DNA of 64,000 nucleotides from Ctenosaura bakeri. Its lineage: Eukaryota > Chordata > Lepidosauria > Squamata > Iguanidae. The notes under the pieces were generated by a model, which was not told the DNA's origin, searched no databases, and saw only the letters and a list, made by a program, of their open reading frames with translations. A program made the translations under genes and the position numbers. The stretch lies in NCBI GenBank assembly GCA_948474755.1, contig CAOLHI010001149.1, positions 124,001 through 188,000 on the forward strand, written 5' to 3'. Positions 24,001 to 35,800 of this stretch are shown here, piece after piece (positions within the stretch are counted from its first letter, which is position 1; each line of letters begins with the position of its first letter).

Positions 24001-27000
24001 TCTGTTTGGAAGCACTCAGAGGTGTGCTGGTGGGGGGAGCTGTGCAGGTCAATGAAATCTTGTCCCCTCATTTTATAGTTCATATGCTCACCGTAAGGAC
24101 TACAAACTTACTTCTTTTAATGAAAAAAATTAAACTCTCAATATATTCTTGTATAGAGTGCAGAATACATCCCATCTTCGCTGTGTATATGTAAAAAGGA
24201 GAGAGATGGAAAGAGGATTCTCCATTTCAAACCGTAATTCAGTAAAAGATTTCTGTGCTGAATAATTTTGCTCACTCCTCTCAGCATGCTGTTGTATCTT
24301 GCTCCCAGGGGTCTGGATTAATCAGTAGGCTAAGTGCTCTTTAGAGAGGAGGCCCAATCTGGTGCAGTTGTTAAATTGTCCCCCAGTGTCACAAAAGTGC
24401 ACAAACTGCTTTTTAGTCTAGTGTCTTTGAACATTCTCTTTCTCTCAGGACAGTGGAATTGTTATGTCAGGCTTAGGCAGTGCAGGCTCTGCAATCTGGT
24501 ATAGAAAGACTCTTGCCAAAATTGTGAGGAAGAGCTGATGTGTGGTTGTGGAAGCTGTGCTTGTTAGCTGTGGCACCTGATAAAGTGGCTAAAAATGGAA
24601 AATGATATTTGTGCAGGTTATATCTATTTATTTGAATTGTTTATAGCTTGTCTTCTCTTTCACCCACCATCGATGTGGGCTTTGACAGGCACTCTTAGGA
24701 TATGTAATTATGTGATGGGTGTCTGGCTGAAGCATTCATGCTTCATCATGGTGGTATTTAAAATTTAAATCCAATGTCCTGGCATGGACTAACTTTACTT
24801 TTTTGATTTGAGTGGCATGGTAAAATCTCCCTGTATATTGCATTAGGAGAATACACAGAAGACAGCGCAATGTCAGACTGGACATGTTAATAAGAACTGG
24901 GTTTTGGATCTTATCACCAAGGTCTCCATGCTTAAACTGTGTGAGGGAGACAACAACTGCTGCAGAGGGCATTTCAGTGCCAGGGCATGATAGTGGCAGT
25001 GACAGATTGTGCGTAAGGAAAAAAGGAGGCACTTACTACTTTCTGTCTTGCAAATGTAGGGGCTTCCACTTACTCAACCCCTGTCACCAATTGTGAAGGC
25101 ATCCCTGCCACCAATTGTGAGAACTTCCACAAATCCCACCTTAGCCACCAAATGTGAGGCCCTCCTCCTGTCCCACCACTATGACATCCATTGTGGGGAC
25201 CTTTTAGATGCCCTGATGGTTCCTGTTTATCACTGGACACCACCACCCTTAAAATTGGTGGTGGCTTTTAAGGCATGGTGGGGCCTCAGTTGGGCTTTAT
25301 ACACATGATGCATTTGCATGAGCCCATCTGAGGAGCAAAGTGGAGAGATCTGACAGAGTTTTTAATGTAAGAAAGGACTGAAAAAAGATTAAGGCTCTTG
25401 ACCTCCAAAAGAAGACTGCCAAGGAAGGATCAGATAAAGATCCTGATTAGTGTGGAAGAACCAGATGTGGGCTGTAATTTATCCTTTCTTGTAATAAGAG
25501 AGCCAGAAGACAGCTTGATGAAATTAACAGGCATACTTGAAAGGAGTATAGTATTTTCTTCGTATGGGGCCCAGTTGAAATTGTGGAGTCGTGTGCCAGG
25601 GGCTATTGTGAAGCCAAGGGTAAGTGTCTGACTGTCTGCTCCAGGAAAGCAAGGCCTGCAAATGAAATCTGGCTGGCTGAAACTCATTGCTGAGTCTCTG
25701 GTGGCTTCCTCCCTCTCCAGTCAGGGAGAGACAAAATTGAGGTAGATGGGCTTTTGACTACAGCTCTTACAATCCTTTAGCTAGTATGGCTACTGACTCT
25801 CGGAATTGTAGTCCAAAAAGGTTTTTTTAAAAAACTTTTTATAACACCAGAATAACTTTCTCAAGCTCTAGGAAAGGACTGCTTGATGTAAACTGTAGCC
25901 AAAGCACTGTAAAACTCAAGTCATTTTTATAGGTCTGGGAAGCTATCTCATGTACAGAAGCTGGCCAAATAATATTGAAAGGGAAGAATTGCTAATCTCT
26001 TTTCATTCTCTGTGGATACTTCCCTCAAAGACCCAGCCTGGAGACACCTATTTGATTCTTGCTACAGGCCCATTTTAAAACAGGCATTTTAATGGGATTC
26101 TGAAGGGAAAAAATTGGGAGCAAACTCAGCAGGATGGAGGCATAAGCCTCAATCCTTAAACAGGGGAAGGGAGAAAATTTCCTAATCTTGTCTATGGAGT
26201 TTTCCTTTCTAGAGAACAGTTCTTCTCTAAGCCACAGATTCATACCCTGCACAGGGAGTTTTCATTGCATGGCACTGATCTTATTAGGCACATAGGAGGA
26301 ATATCCCTCTGTGATCTCCAGTCAGTAATAACAGTGGGATACCCCATGCCCTGCAAAAGCTGAGAGTGAACACTGAGAGCGACTTACTGTTCTGCCTGTT
26401 TTATATTCCTTATGAAGTGAAACAAAATAATAAAAACTGCAGCACCAAGTATGCAAAAGAAGGTAGGCAATTTCTGTTGACATTCTGGTATACATGTTGG
26501 ATGGCAAGCAGAAGGGAGGCTGAAGCATAACCCCTGTATACATCTAGAAATGTTAGAACAGATAATGCAGAAATGTGGAATCTGTTTAATATGTTTGCTT
26601 TTAAATAATAGCCACAGGAGTAGGGGAAAGAGAATCATAACCACAGCCCAAGGAAAGGTGGGGTTTAATAATTGCCCCCATATTACTGTTCTGACAAAAA
26701 ATAGCCTTCCCAAGGCTGCCACTGGCCTACAAGGGAAGCTGCAGTGCCAGCGACTCTGCTTTTAAATTGCATTGTTGTCGCTGCTGCTGCTAATGTAACA
26801 GTATTGGCAATGATGATGGTAATAATAGTAACTTAGGAAAGGATTGTAGCATGTATACATGGCAATGCACTGTAGGTTTGTTAGCTGTGTGCTAAGTTGG
26901 TGCTGTGGAAAGTGAGGATGGATTCTTATGGAGCAGGTATTGTAGGGCTGAATCCAAAGTTCATTCTACCTGAAATAGACCTTTAAAAAGAAAAGCATTT

Positions 27001-30000
27001 GTTCTTGCAACAAACTAAATTCCAAATGACTTCAGTGGATCTTCTTTAGGAAGGACTAATGTTGGATTTAGCTCAGGTTCTTTAGCAGAGCCATAAAGCA
27101 CAGATCTGAGTGCAAAATTTACCCAGATTCTTGATTATTTTCATTTTACAGCATTTTGTTTGCTGGCAAACAGGTTTTAGCCTTTTGACTGTGAGTATCA
27201 GTTCGAAAGATGTTTGAGCAAACATCTCTCAATATTTCAGATAGTATGAGGATGGACAATTATCATTTGCTACTACAGTGTTGGAGACACAATAGTTAAA
27301 AGACTTTAAGCTCCTTGGAGCAGACACTTGGCTTTTACTGATACTTTGTAAATAGCTATCCTACTTCCATGGTGCTTTGCAAAGAATACACAAATATTGT
27401 TGCCCCGCAGAGGGGAAAACTTCATTTTCCCCGCAATCTCATATGGCTTCTGGGTAATATATATATCTATATTTCCAAGCACCAGTTGTGATAGAAGCAA
27501 CCCTATCTGGACCCTCCTGAGACAAGAATTGGTAAAACTTGTGCATGTGTTGAAGTGTAGTCTGAAAAGATCTTCAGATATATAGTGGATGAATGAATAT
27601 GTCTCCTTCCGCTTCCCCATGCTGGGTGATTTTATCTCAACAGTGCAACAATTTTCTTTTTACAGGGTTTCTGTTTCCCTGAGGTTACTATGTGGTTACA
27701 ATGTCATGTGGCTCATTTTTTTTACTTTCCCTTTGGTCTGTCTGCCTTTGGCCAGGGACCACAGTGAAAGTTACCTGTCCAAGTCCTTTTTTGGTTTTAT
27801 TTAACTGTATTGGAAGTAGCTTCCCCCCCCCTTTTCTTTGGGGACCCACACTGAGTGCCACTGGAACAGAAGGCTCAACCCTGCCCTAGAGGCATCCATA
27901 CAAGGAATGGCAAGGTAACACTCATGGGCTTTTTGGACTGACTGTTCTCTTTTCCCCTGTCTTCCCTTCCCACACATCCTTTTTCCAGGCTCAGTACTGC
28001 AGTTCCCTGGAGGAAGAAGAGGCAAAAGAGCTGAAGTTGTTCTCGCAGCAGCGGAAGAGAGAGAACCTTGGCCGAGGGACTGTCCGACTTTTCCCTGTCA
28101 CCATAACTGGAGCCATTTGTGAGCAGGTACTGGGACCTTGCTCTGTTTGCTCTTAGCATTAAAACAATATGAGAAAATACGGATTTATTTGGAAACTGAA
28201 GGATGAAAAGGTCTTAAAACCAAGCTTCAGTGTTACGACTCAGGTCTTCTGTCAAACACTGAAGCTTGGTTTTGAGACCTTTTTTTAAATTTCAAATTTT
28301 TTAAAATTTTAATTTAATTTTATTTTGTCTTTTGCTGAACATATGAAAAGTAGCAGTGGACAGGGCATGTCCTGAAGGGCAGAAGTAATGTGGGGAGGGG
28401 AGGAGATGTGCTTACTCAGCCTTTCCTTGACTGCCATGTTTTCCTTTGTGCTGTGTTTCCCTGCGGAAACTTTCCCAGCTGAGGTTTGTAGACATGCAGT
28501 TGCTAAAGCAAAAGGGGCAGTAGGACAGAAGATAGCAGGAAACCCCTCCTCTCCTTTAAACTGCAACCTCCCATCTCCTTTGCCACCTTTCAGATGTATT
28601 TTGGAGAAATGTAGGCCTTTTACTGTCTCTACAACAACAGATTCGCGGGTTCTCCTTGAGGTCTAAATGGTGGCATGCACAAATCATTGCAAAGTCTGCT
28701 GTGCTGAACCTGGGCTTGAATGAAGATGTTAGTATGTCATCAGTTGGCTTCCATAGTTGGTTTCTGACTTTGGGCATAGTTTGTGCCACCTGGTGGCTAC
28801 TGAAAAGACTTTCCTGAAACTTGGGACCCAAGTCTTTGAATGGAATTGTTCCTTGGGGTTTCACTGGTTTTGTGTATTGACTTCCTGGGCTGGGAGCGCT
28901 GCTGTTAGAGAGAGAAGTATATAGATAGTATTTGCAACAGTTTTTGTTTGGGTACTGAGGCTGTTTCTCTGGATGTTGAATCAGTGCTGTGATCCATTAG
29001 TAAAGAGAAATGCCTTTGGAAGTGATTTCAGGACACACCCTCGCTTATTATTTCAGTTCATTGATAAGACACACTGCTTGTCATTAAGGAGATCCATTCT
29101 CCACCCAGTTAAGCTGTTTTTGACGTGGCACTGATTTCACATAGGAGATATTGAATAAGATTCTGTGTGGTGAGAATCTGGATGACTGTAGCAGCTAGTA
29201 TTTCTGACAACTGCTACAGTGACCTGCTTCCAAACTTCTAGTAGTGCTGTTGCCATGTATCTGCTTGCTTGTCTTTTCCTGGCAGTGCTGGCTTCTTTTT
29301 GGACTCCGAATTCCCAAGAGGATCTGGGAAGTTGCAGCAACATCCTGATTTCTCTGTGTTGGTCTAAAGCAGCGGTTCTCAACCTGTGGGTCGCGACCCC
29401 TTTGGGGGTGGAAAGACCATTTCACAGGGGTCGCCACTCCTCTATCCCGCCCGCCCCCTTTTAAAAGAAGGTGGCCTCACAGCCAATGGGAGTGCTGCTT
29501 CTGAGATCTCGCACTGGGAGGAGGGGAGAGGAGTCGTGCTTGGTGTTTCCCTGTCTTTCCCTGCCAGGTGGGAAAGCATTGGAGGAGACTGAGGTGGAGC
29601 CGAAGGTGAGGAGAGTGAGAGGAGAGAGCTGGAACCCGAGCGTGAAGGCGGAGGTGAGAAGAGGAGACCCTGCGCTGGCAGGAGAGGAGAGAAGGCGTGC
29701 AGCCAGGTGCAGCCGGGCGCTGAGTGGACGCTTGCGCGCGCACCACACACACAGACACACACACATGGAGGGCTTCCCATTCAGGGCTGGAGTCCCCTCA
29801 GGCCCTCCTTGTGCCCCCTTTTTTGGGTGGGGGAAGCGGCTGGGCCCGATCTGGGCATGGAGGAGGAGTGGAAGGAGCCACGGCCCGTGCGCCCTGCCCG
29901 TCGCCGCCTCCTCTCCGTCCCTCGCTGGCCATGGATGCTCCAGGTGGGAGCCCCCCACGGCCACCCCAGCGCCTCCTCCAGACGCTGCTGCTGCTCGTGG

Positions 30001-30268
30001 CCAGTGCGTGGGAGGGCGCGTGGGGTTGGGGGGAGGATGCTTGCAGGGGCACTGCTGGGGGAGGGAGCTCTCCTCTCCTCTCCTTCTCTGAGGAGCGCGC
30101 TAGGCCTTTGAGCCCTACCTGTCCCCTGTCTCTTCTCCGCACCACACACACACACAGACACATAGAGGGCTTCCCCTTCAGTGTTCCCCTTCCCCTTCAT
30201 GCCAGCTTGCAGAGTCAGAGTTGCTTGCCGGGGCGAGTGAGCAGCCGGGCGCTGCTTGGACGCTCGCA

Positions 30269-30310
<42 letters not shown>

Positions 30311-32865
30311 GGCTTCCCATTCAGGGTTTATGGCGCTGCAGCGGGACGTCTGGGAGGTAAGACCCCGTCCCCTCACCCTCTTCGCCTCACGCTCATTCGT
30401 GCCGGTGAACAGAGTTGCTTTCTGGGGTGAGCGAGCAGCTGGGCTCCCTTGCTTCCCAAAATGGCGGGGCTGCAGCAGCGGCGATTGCCCGGTTGCCTAT
30501 TCATTCTGGGCACACTGCTCCGTGGGAGTTGTCGGTGTGGCTGTCACTTTTGGTCCAGCGGGCAAAGGGGGAAACTTTCCTGCGGTGGATCTGCCATCCG
30601 ATGGGGGAGATCAGTCCCTCCGAGACCAAGAACTCGGTCGGGAAAGGAGCAGGGGGCGTCAGCCAAGGGTTTCAGTTTGTGTAGCAAGAGCCCCCGAGGC
30701 TCCTTGGTTGTTGGTTTTTTTTGTTTTGTTTTTTTGACCCAAAAGCGCTGCTCTGATCCGTCCTGTGGACTTTGGCCATTTCCACATTCCAGTGTTATAG
30801 CGCTATTATTCCACTTTCACCATCCTATGGAATTCTGGGGTTTGCAGTTCAAACTGCAAACCCCAGGATTCCATAGGATGGTGAAAGTGGAATAATAGCG
30901 CTATAACAGTCCAGTGCAGAAATAACCAGGATGACTTTCTCCTCTTACTTTTGTTGTGCATGGACCTTTGGCGCTTGCCACACACACGTGTTGTGTTCTT
31001 CGCCTGACTGTCTTGCATTCCTCGCTTTTTGTATGTTCAGCGTCCACACTCCCTTTAAGGGAGAGAGGAAGGGAGGGAGCGAAACAAAACGCGTCTGCTT
31101 ATGCCGCCGCCATCTTTCCTCTCTCCCTGTCCTTTCCTCCCTGTACCTCGTGTAAAATGTGGGCTGTTTCGGCATTGCCTTTGGGAGTAACTGGCTTTTT
31201 GAACTGTGGAAACCCAACATTCAGAACTAGAACTACTGCCTTAATTCTGGCATTGGTGGACGCTTTCTGTGCTTAAAAAAAGGGGGAGGGTTACCAGTTT
31301 TTAGGCATTAGAAGTCTATCCAGAGCAGTGATTTAGGGCAGTGTTTCCAATCTATTTGATGTTGGAAATAACTAACTAACTAACTAAATAATAAATAAAT
31401 AATAACAAAATGATTTTATGGTTGGGGGTCACCACAACATGAGGAACTGTGTTAAGGGGTCGCGGCATTAGGAAGGTTGAGAACCACTGGTCTAAAGTGA
31501 GGAAGCCAGACACTGCCGGCAGTGGGATGAGTGGGCTAACAGCAGTGGAAAGAGGACCTTTTTACAACTATCGCAGTTAACCAACCTATTGGCTGCTATA
31601 ATCACCTGAAGGCACCACAGTTCAGGGAATCTCACCTGTCATGTATCTCAAGTGCATAAATGGTGAGTCAGGAAACCTCTGGCCATTTCCATGCTACACT
31701 ATTACAGTGCTATTATTCCACTTTCAACATCCTGTGGAATTCTGGGGCCTGTAGTTTACTGATGCCAAAGAGTTCTCTGGCTGAGAATTCTAAAGCCCCC
31801 TCCCTAAAGTGCAAACCCCAGGATTCTATAGGATGTTCAAAGTGGAATAATTGCACTATAACAGTGTAGTGTGCAAATCGCCTCTATCTCTGGAGTACCA
31901 CAAACAAATCACATTGAGGTGGGGGCTTTGTTCATTAAAAAGAGCTAAAGCAGTGCTACTCAAGGTGGTTCTTCCTCAACTGGTGCCCATCCTCAAGACA
32001 TTGGCTGCCAGTCCTTCAGAGAGTTTCCAAAAGAGAAAGAAACAATGAGAACTAATATGGTACCAGGTCTGGCAGACTGGGGAAAAACATTGCCAGTCGG
32101 AAGCACTGAGCAAAGTACAACCTTGCCTTAAAAGTTCACACTTTTTGATCCAGAAGGATTGTTCTCTTTTTCCAGATGCATTAGGCTACTTGAGATTACT
32201 ACTTGTGAGTCATCATTCCAGTTTGAATGTCTCAAGGCTGAGTGCTCATATTGGGAGCGGGGTCTTTGGGAATTAAAGTCTTCGCAGTCTTTACCTTCTT
32301 GCTCTGAAATGAGTTAGGGAAAATTAAAAGGATCAAGCAGAACAAGTATCAGTCTCTGTGTGTCTCTTGGTCACAAGGTCCTAATCTCTAGCAATATTGG
32401 GCAGTCCTACATATGCTTGACATCAGCATGACTCATTAGAAAAGATGGTAATGCTTCGTAAAGTGTGAGGTAGTAGGAAAAGAGAAAGACTGGAATACAG
32501 GTGGGTTGACTCAATCAAGGAGGATCTGAGTCTGCAGGAGCTGAGAAAGGGTTCTTGATGACATGGTGACACAGAGGTCTCTCATTTGTAGGGCCGCCAT
32601 GAGTTAAAGCCAATTTGCTAGCATTTCACAACAATATTTGCTCTGCCATAACTGTGTGGAAGAGTTAAGAGCTTAGTATTGCTTTAAAAGGTGGTTCAAA
32701 AGTGGATTTGGTGGTTTGGGATAGACCTGATCCTGGGTTGACAGAGTAGGCCACCTTAGACATATAAATAAGTTGGTAGAGCAACAGTGACATCTGGTGC
32801 TCAGAATGAGCTGCTTAATTTCTCTTGGCTTCTAGTTATGTTCTCTCTCTCTCTCTCTCTCTCTG

Positions 32866-32898
<33 letters not shown>

Positions 32899-35800
32899 TA
32901 AAATGTTTAAGCCTGTGCTCTCTTCTCTATCCTTTATTTAAAATATGTGCTTTGTTAACTGTACACAAAAACAATGAGTAGAACTAACCAGATCATTTCA
33001 CAGGATGCTCACCTTCTTCAACCACTCTGTTTTTGTGAGCAACAGCAAGGCTGCTCAAAGAATGTCCTTAGGGAGGACATTACATAGGTTTGCTATCAGT
33101 TGTCCCTGAGAAGACCCTTCTCCTGAATTTTACAAACACTGGTTTCCTGGAAAGAAACTGTCTTGAGCTGTGCCCTCCCATGGAGACTTTGTTCGCTAGC
33201 AAGGGTCATATGCAGAAAAGCTGCCTCAGGTTAGGCCAAGCTGCTTTATGCCCTACCAGGTTGGTAGAAGAGACAAGGTATACCCCATGGGCCACATGGG
33301 GCCCAAATACTGTTTGGTGGCCCATGGTCCCCTCCCATAAACCCTCAATAACACTCCTTAAAGAATGTGGGGGAAGGAGAATATCAATTTCCACTCCTGG
33401 AAGCAGAAATTTAGCATTAAAAGAAGATGTAGCACTCCTTTGCACTTTGCTTTGCCCTCTGCAGAATGGAAAAGTGGAAGTGAACATCTGGCCACTTCCA
33501 GTTTTGTTTTCTTTTCCCCCTTGTATTACATTTTCAGTGCTGGTGTGGTCTGTAGCAAGCCTGGTGGGGTAGAAAACAAACCCCCAGAACTTGCCATAGG
33601 TAGCCTAAAATACAAGCTTTAATTGGCCACTCTGTTGCTCCAATCTGGCTCACCCACGTGCAAACTGGAAGGAGATAACTGAACATTTTCCCATTGTTTC
33701 TGAAATACTTTGCATGTAACACATACACACGCATATGCAATAAAGTGTCATGCCACTTAGCCTGTTGTAGCTCTTGTGGTGGCCAAGAATTGGAAAAGTT
33801 TAGAGTTTTGTCAGTGATCAACAAGAGAATAATGTGACAGATCAGGAGCAAGGCAGTCTTCACCATCCACAGAATGCTGTCAGTTAGATTAAAAGCTCTC
33901 CTGGGTATTGTGATCAGTGTTCTAGGAAAAAATGAATCTTCTCAACAGAACAGCTGCCTTGAAGGAAGATATCTGGGTTCTCCAAGTGAGAACTGTGCAC
34001 TTACTATCCAGGGAATGAGAGGAGGGGTCAGTTGTCTGAAAAGGTCCCTGGTGCCTCCCTCATACAGTCTCGAAACAATCATACTCTGGTCTAACTTTAA
34101 GGACTGATGTAAACATTATCAGGGTAGTGTATCCAAAGAGACTTGAACTGCTTGTATATACTAAGGGGCTGACTGTTGTTTTTCTTGTCCTTTTGTTGGC
34201 AGTGTGGGAAGCAGATCTGTGGTGGGGACATTGCTGTCTTTGCCAGCCGTGCAGGGCATGGTGCCTGTTGGCACCCGCAGTGCTTTGTTTGCACCACCTG
34301 CCGGGAGCTCCTTGTCGACCTCATCTACTTCTACCAGGATGGCAAGATTTACTGCGGGCGGCACCACGCAGAACGCCTTAAGCCACGCTGTGAGGCCTGC
34401 GATGAGGTGAGGGACTGAGCACAGCTATGTGAGATCTGGAACTGCTTCCTTCAAGTGAGGAAGCCTGTCTTTAGTTATTTATGTGGCATGCAGCAAGCAC
34501 TTCGTGAGCCAGAGTGGTGTAGTGGTTTGAATCTCTGATTAAGATTCTAGGAGACCAAGGTTCAAAGCCAGACTTACTCTTGGAAATCTACTGGGTGACC
34601 TTAGGCAACTCTTGCTATCCCAAACTCAGAAGAAAGCAATGGCAACCCCTCTCTCCCCGAACAAATCTTGCCAAGAAAACCCCATGAACAGGTCATAAGG
34701 AGGAATCCTTATAAGGAGGAATCAAACAACAGCCCACTGTTTCCATAAGGATTCCATAAGGAGGAATCCTTATAAGGAGGAATCAAACAACAGCCCACTG
34801 CAAGATCTCTCTAAGCTGAAAGCATTTGAATCCATTGTTCCAATTGGGTGTCGTACTTTCTTTTTTTATAGTGGGGATTGCTTAAATGTTGACTATGTTG
34901 ACTCAGCCAGCAAACGGTTTTCTGATGGAAATAAACATGGCTATGGGTAAGGGCTTGCGGGGGGAATTGTGGCTGGTCTTAATTTTAGAAAAACGGCTGA
35001 GAATGGATTAACTATCGAGAGATGACCTGTGTTCTTATGGATGACTGGAAGGAAAGATGGACCCATCCTTGGCTGACTGAGTAAAGCCAGATATGGACGC
35101 AATAGCAGAATTTGGTGGGACAAAGAGGAATGCATGTTTTGTGTCTTCCTACAGCAGTTTTTGTGACATTGCTCCCTTTACATTTAGAGTGGGCATGGAT
35201 TGGGGTCAGACAGCCACTTTTGGTTCTTGTCAACACTAGTGCCATGCTGCACTGCTGTGGCCACTGTTTTCTGCAACCAGAAATCATGTTCCAGCTTCCA
35301 GTTTTGAAGGGCACACTGTAGGGTGGAGCCCCAAAACAGCATGTTAAACAGAATGATTTTTTTTCAGCTAAAATTTGGAGGGGAGCAAATCTTTTTTGAG
35401 ACAGATGAAGTGAGTCCAGGACACTCCAGGGCTGCATGCATCCCATGAGCCTTCAGTGTGCTAAGTGCCCTTTTTAATGTGACAAGAAGACCTTGTCACC
35501 ACCCTTTTATCAGTGAGCAAAGAACACATGACTTATTGTTGCTGCTGTAACTATCATTTCTAATTTGGCCCATAGACAACCATAGTTATAAACTCTTTAA
35601 CTTTTCAAAAGGCAGTGTCAGCCTGAACCCCTGATTAGAAATGTAAATCCTGGCAGTCTCATTTTTTAGCCCCTTGAGCCATGTCAGGAGAGGTGTTTTC
35701 TAAAACCAAGAAGTAAACAGGAAGTGACTTTGCTGTCTCCAAAACGTGGTCAAAATTCTCCCAATGTTCCTTAGACGGCTTTTAGGACAATTTTTTTTAA

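Larger units (their letters stand above)
20240..27988 (+). other. PRICKLE3: PRICKLE3 intron 4
   Basis: 7.7 kb, the longest intron. Holds a CR1 (20647-21510), a MITE (23009-23178), an AT-rich stretch with homeodomain/POU-like motifs (about 23560-23700) and a degenerate short repeat at about 25085-25205 (ccaccaattgtgag-type units). No exon recognised. Confidence 0.8.
29370..31489. mobile_element. Non-autonomous hAT transposon with GC-rich cargo (2,120 bp)
   Basis: Terminal inverted repeats are cagcggttctcaacct at the left and, reversed, cagtggttctcaacct at the right. An exact 8-bp target duplication, gtctaaag, flanks it (29362-29369 and 31490-31497), diagnostic of hAT. The subterminal gtgggtcgcgacccc and ggggtcgcggcattagg resemble SPIN-type hAT elements known from many tetrapods. 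The interior is unusually GC-rich, has a roughly 203-bp tandem duplication (30207 and 30410 starts), (CA)n runs and a nested fold-back MITE. No transposase frame is present. Confidence 0.9.
28127..34202 (+). other. PRICKLE3: PRICKLE3 intron 5
   Basis: 6.1 kb. Contains a 78-nt hairpin (28206-28283), a 2.1-kb hAT element (29370-31489), two fold-back MITEs (30774-30927 nested, 31681-31882), and a (TC)n(AC)n repeat (32841-32896). No exon recognised between LIM1 half-site C186 and C189, which this intron separates. Confidence 0.8.

Noticed and set aside
29724..30737. 337-codon open frame across the hAT interior
   Set aside because: It runs through CA repeats and GC-rich DNA that leave few stops; composition is low-complexity and other frames are open too. 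Only the leader-like stretch inside it is noted.
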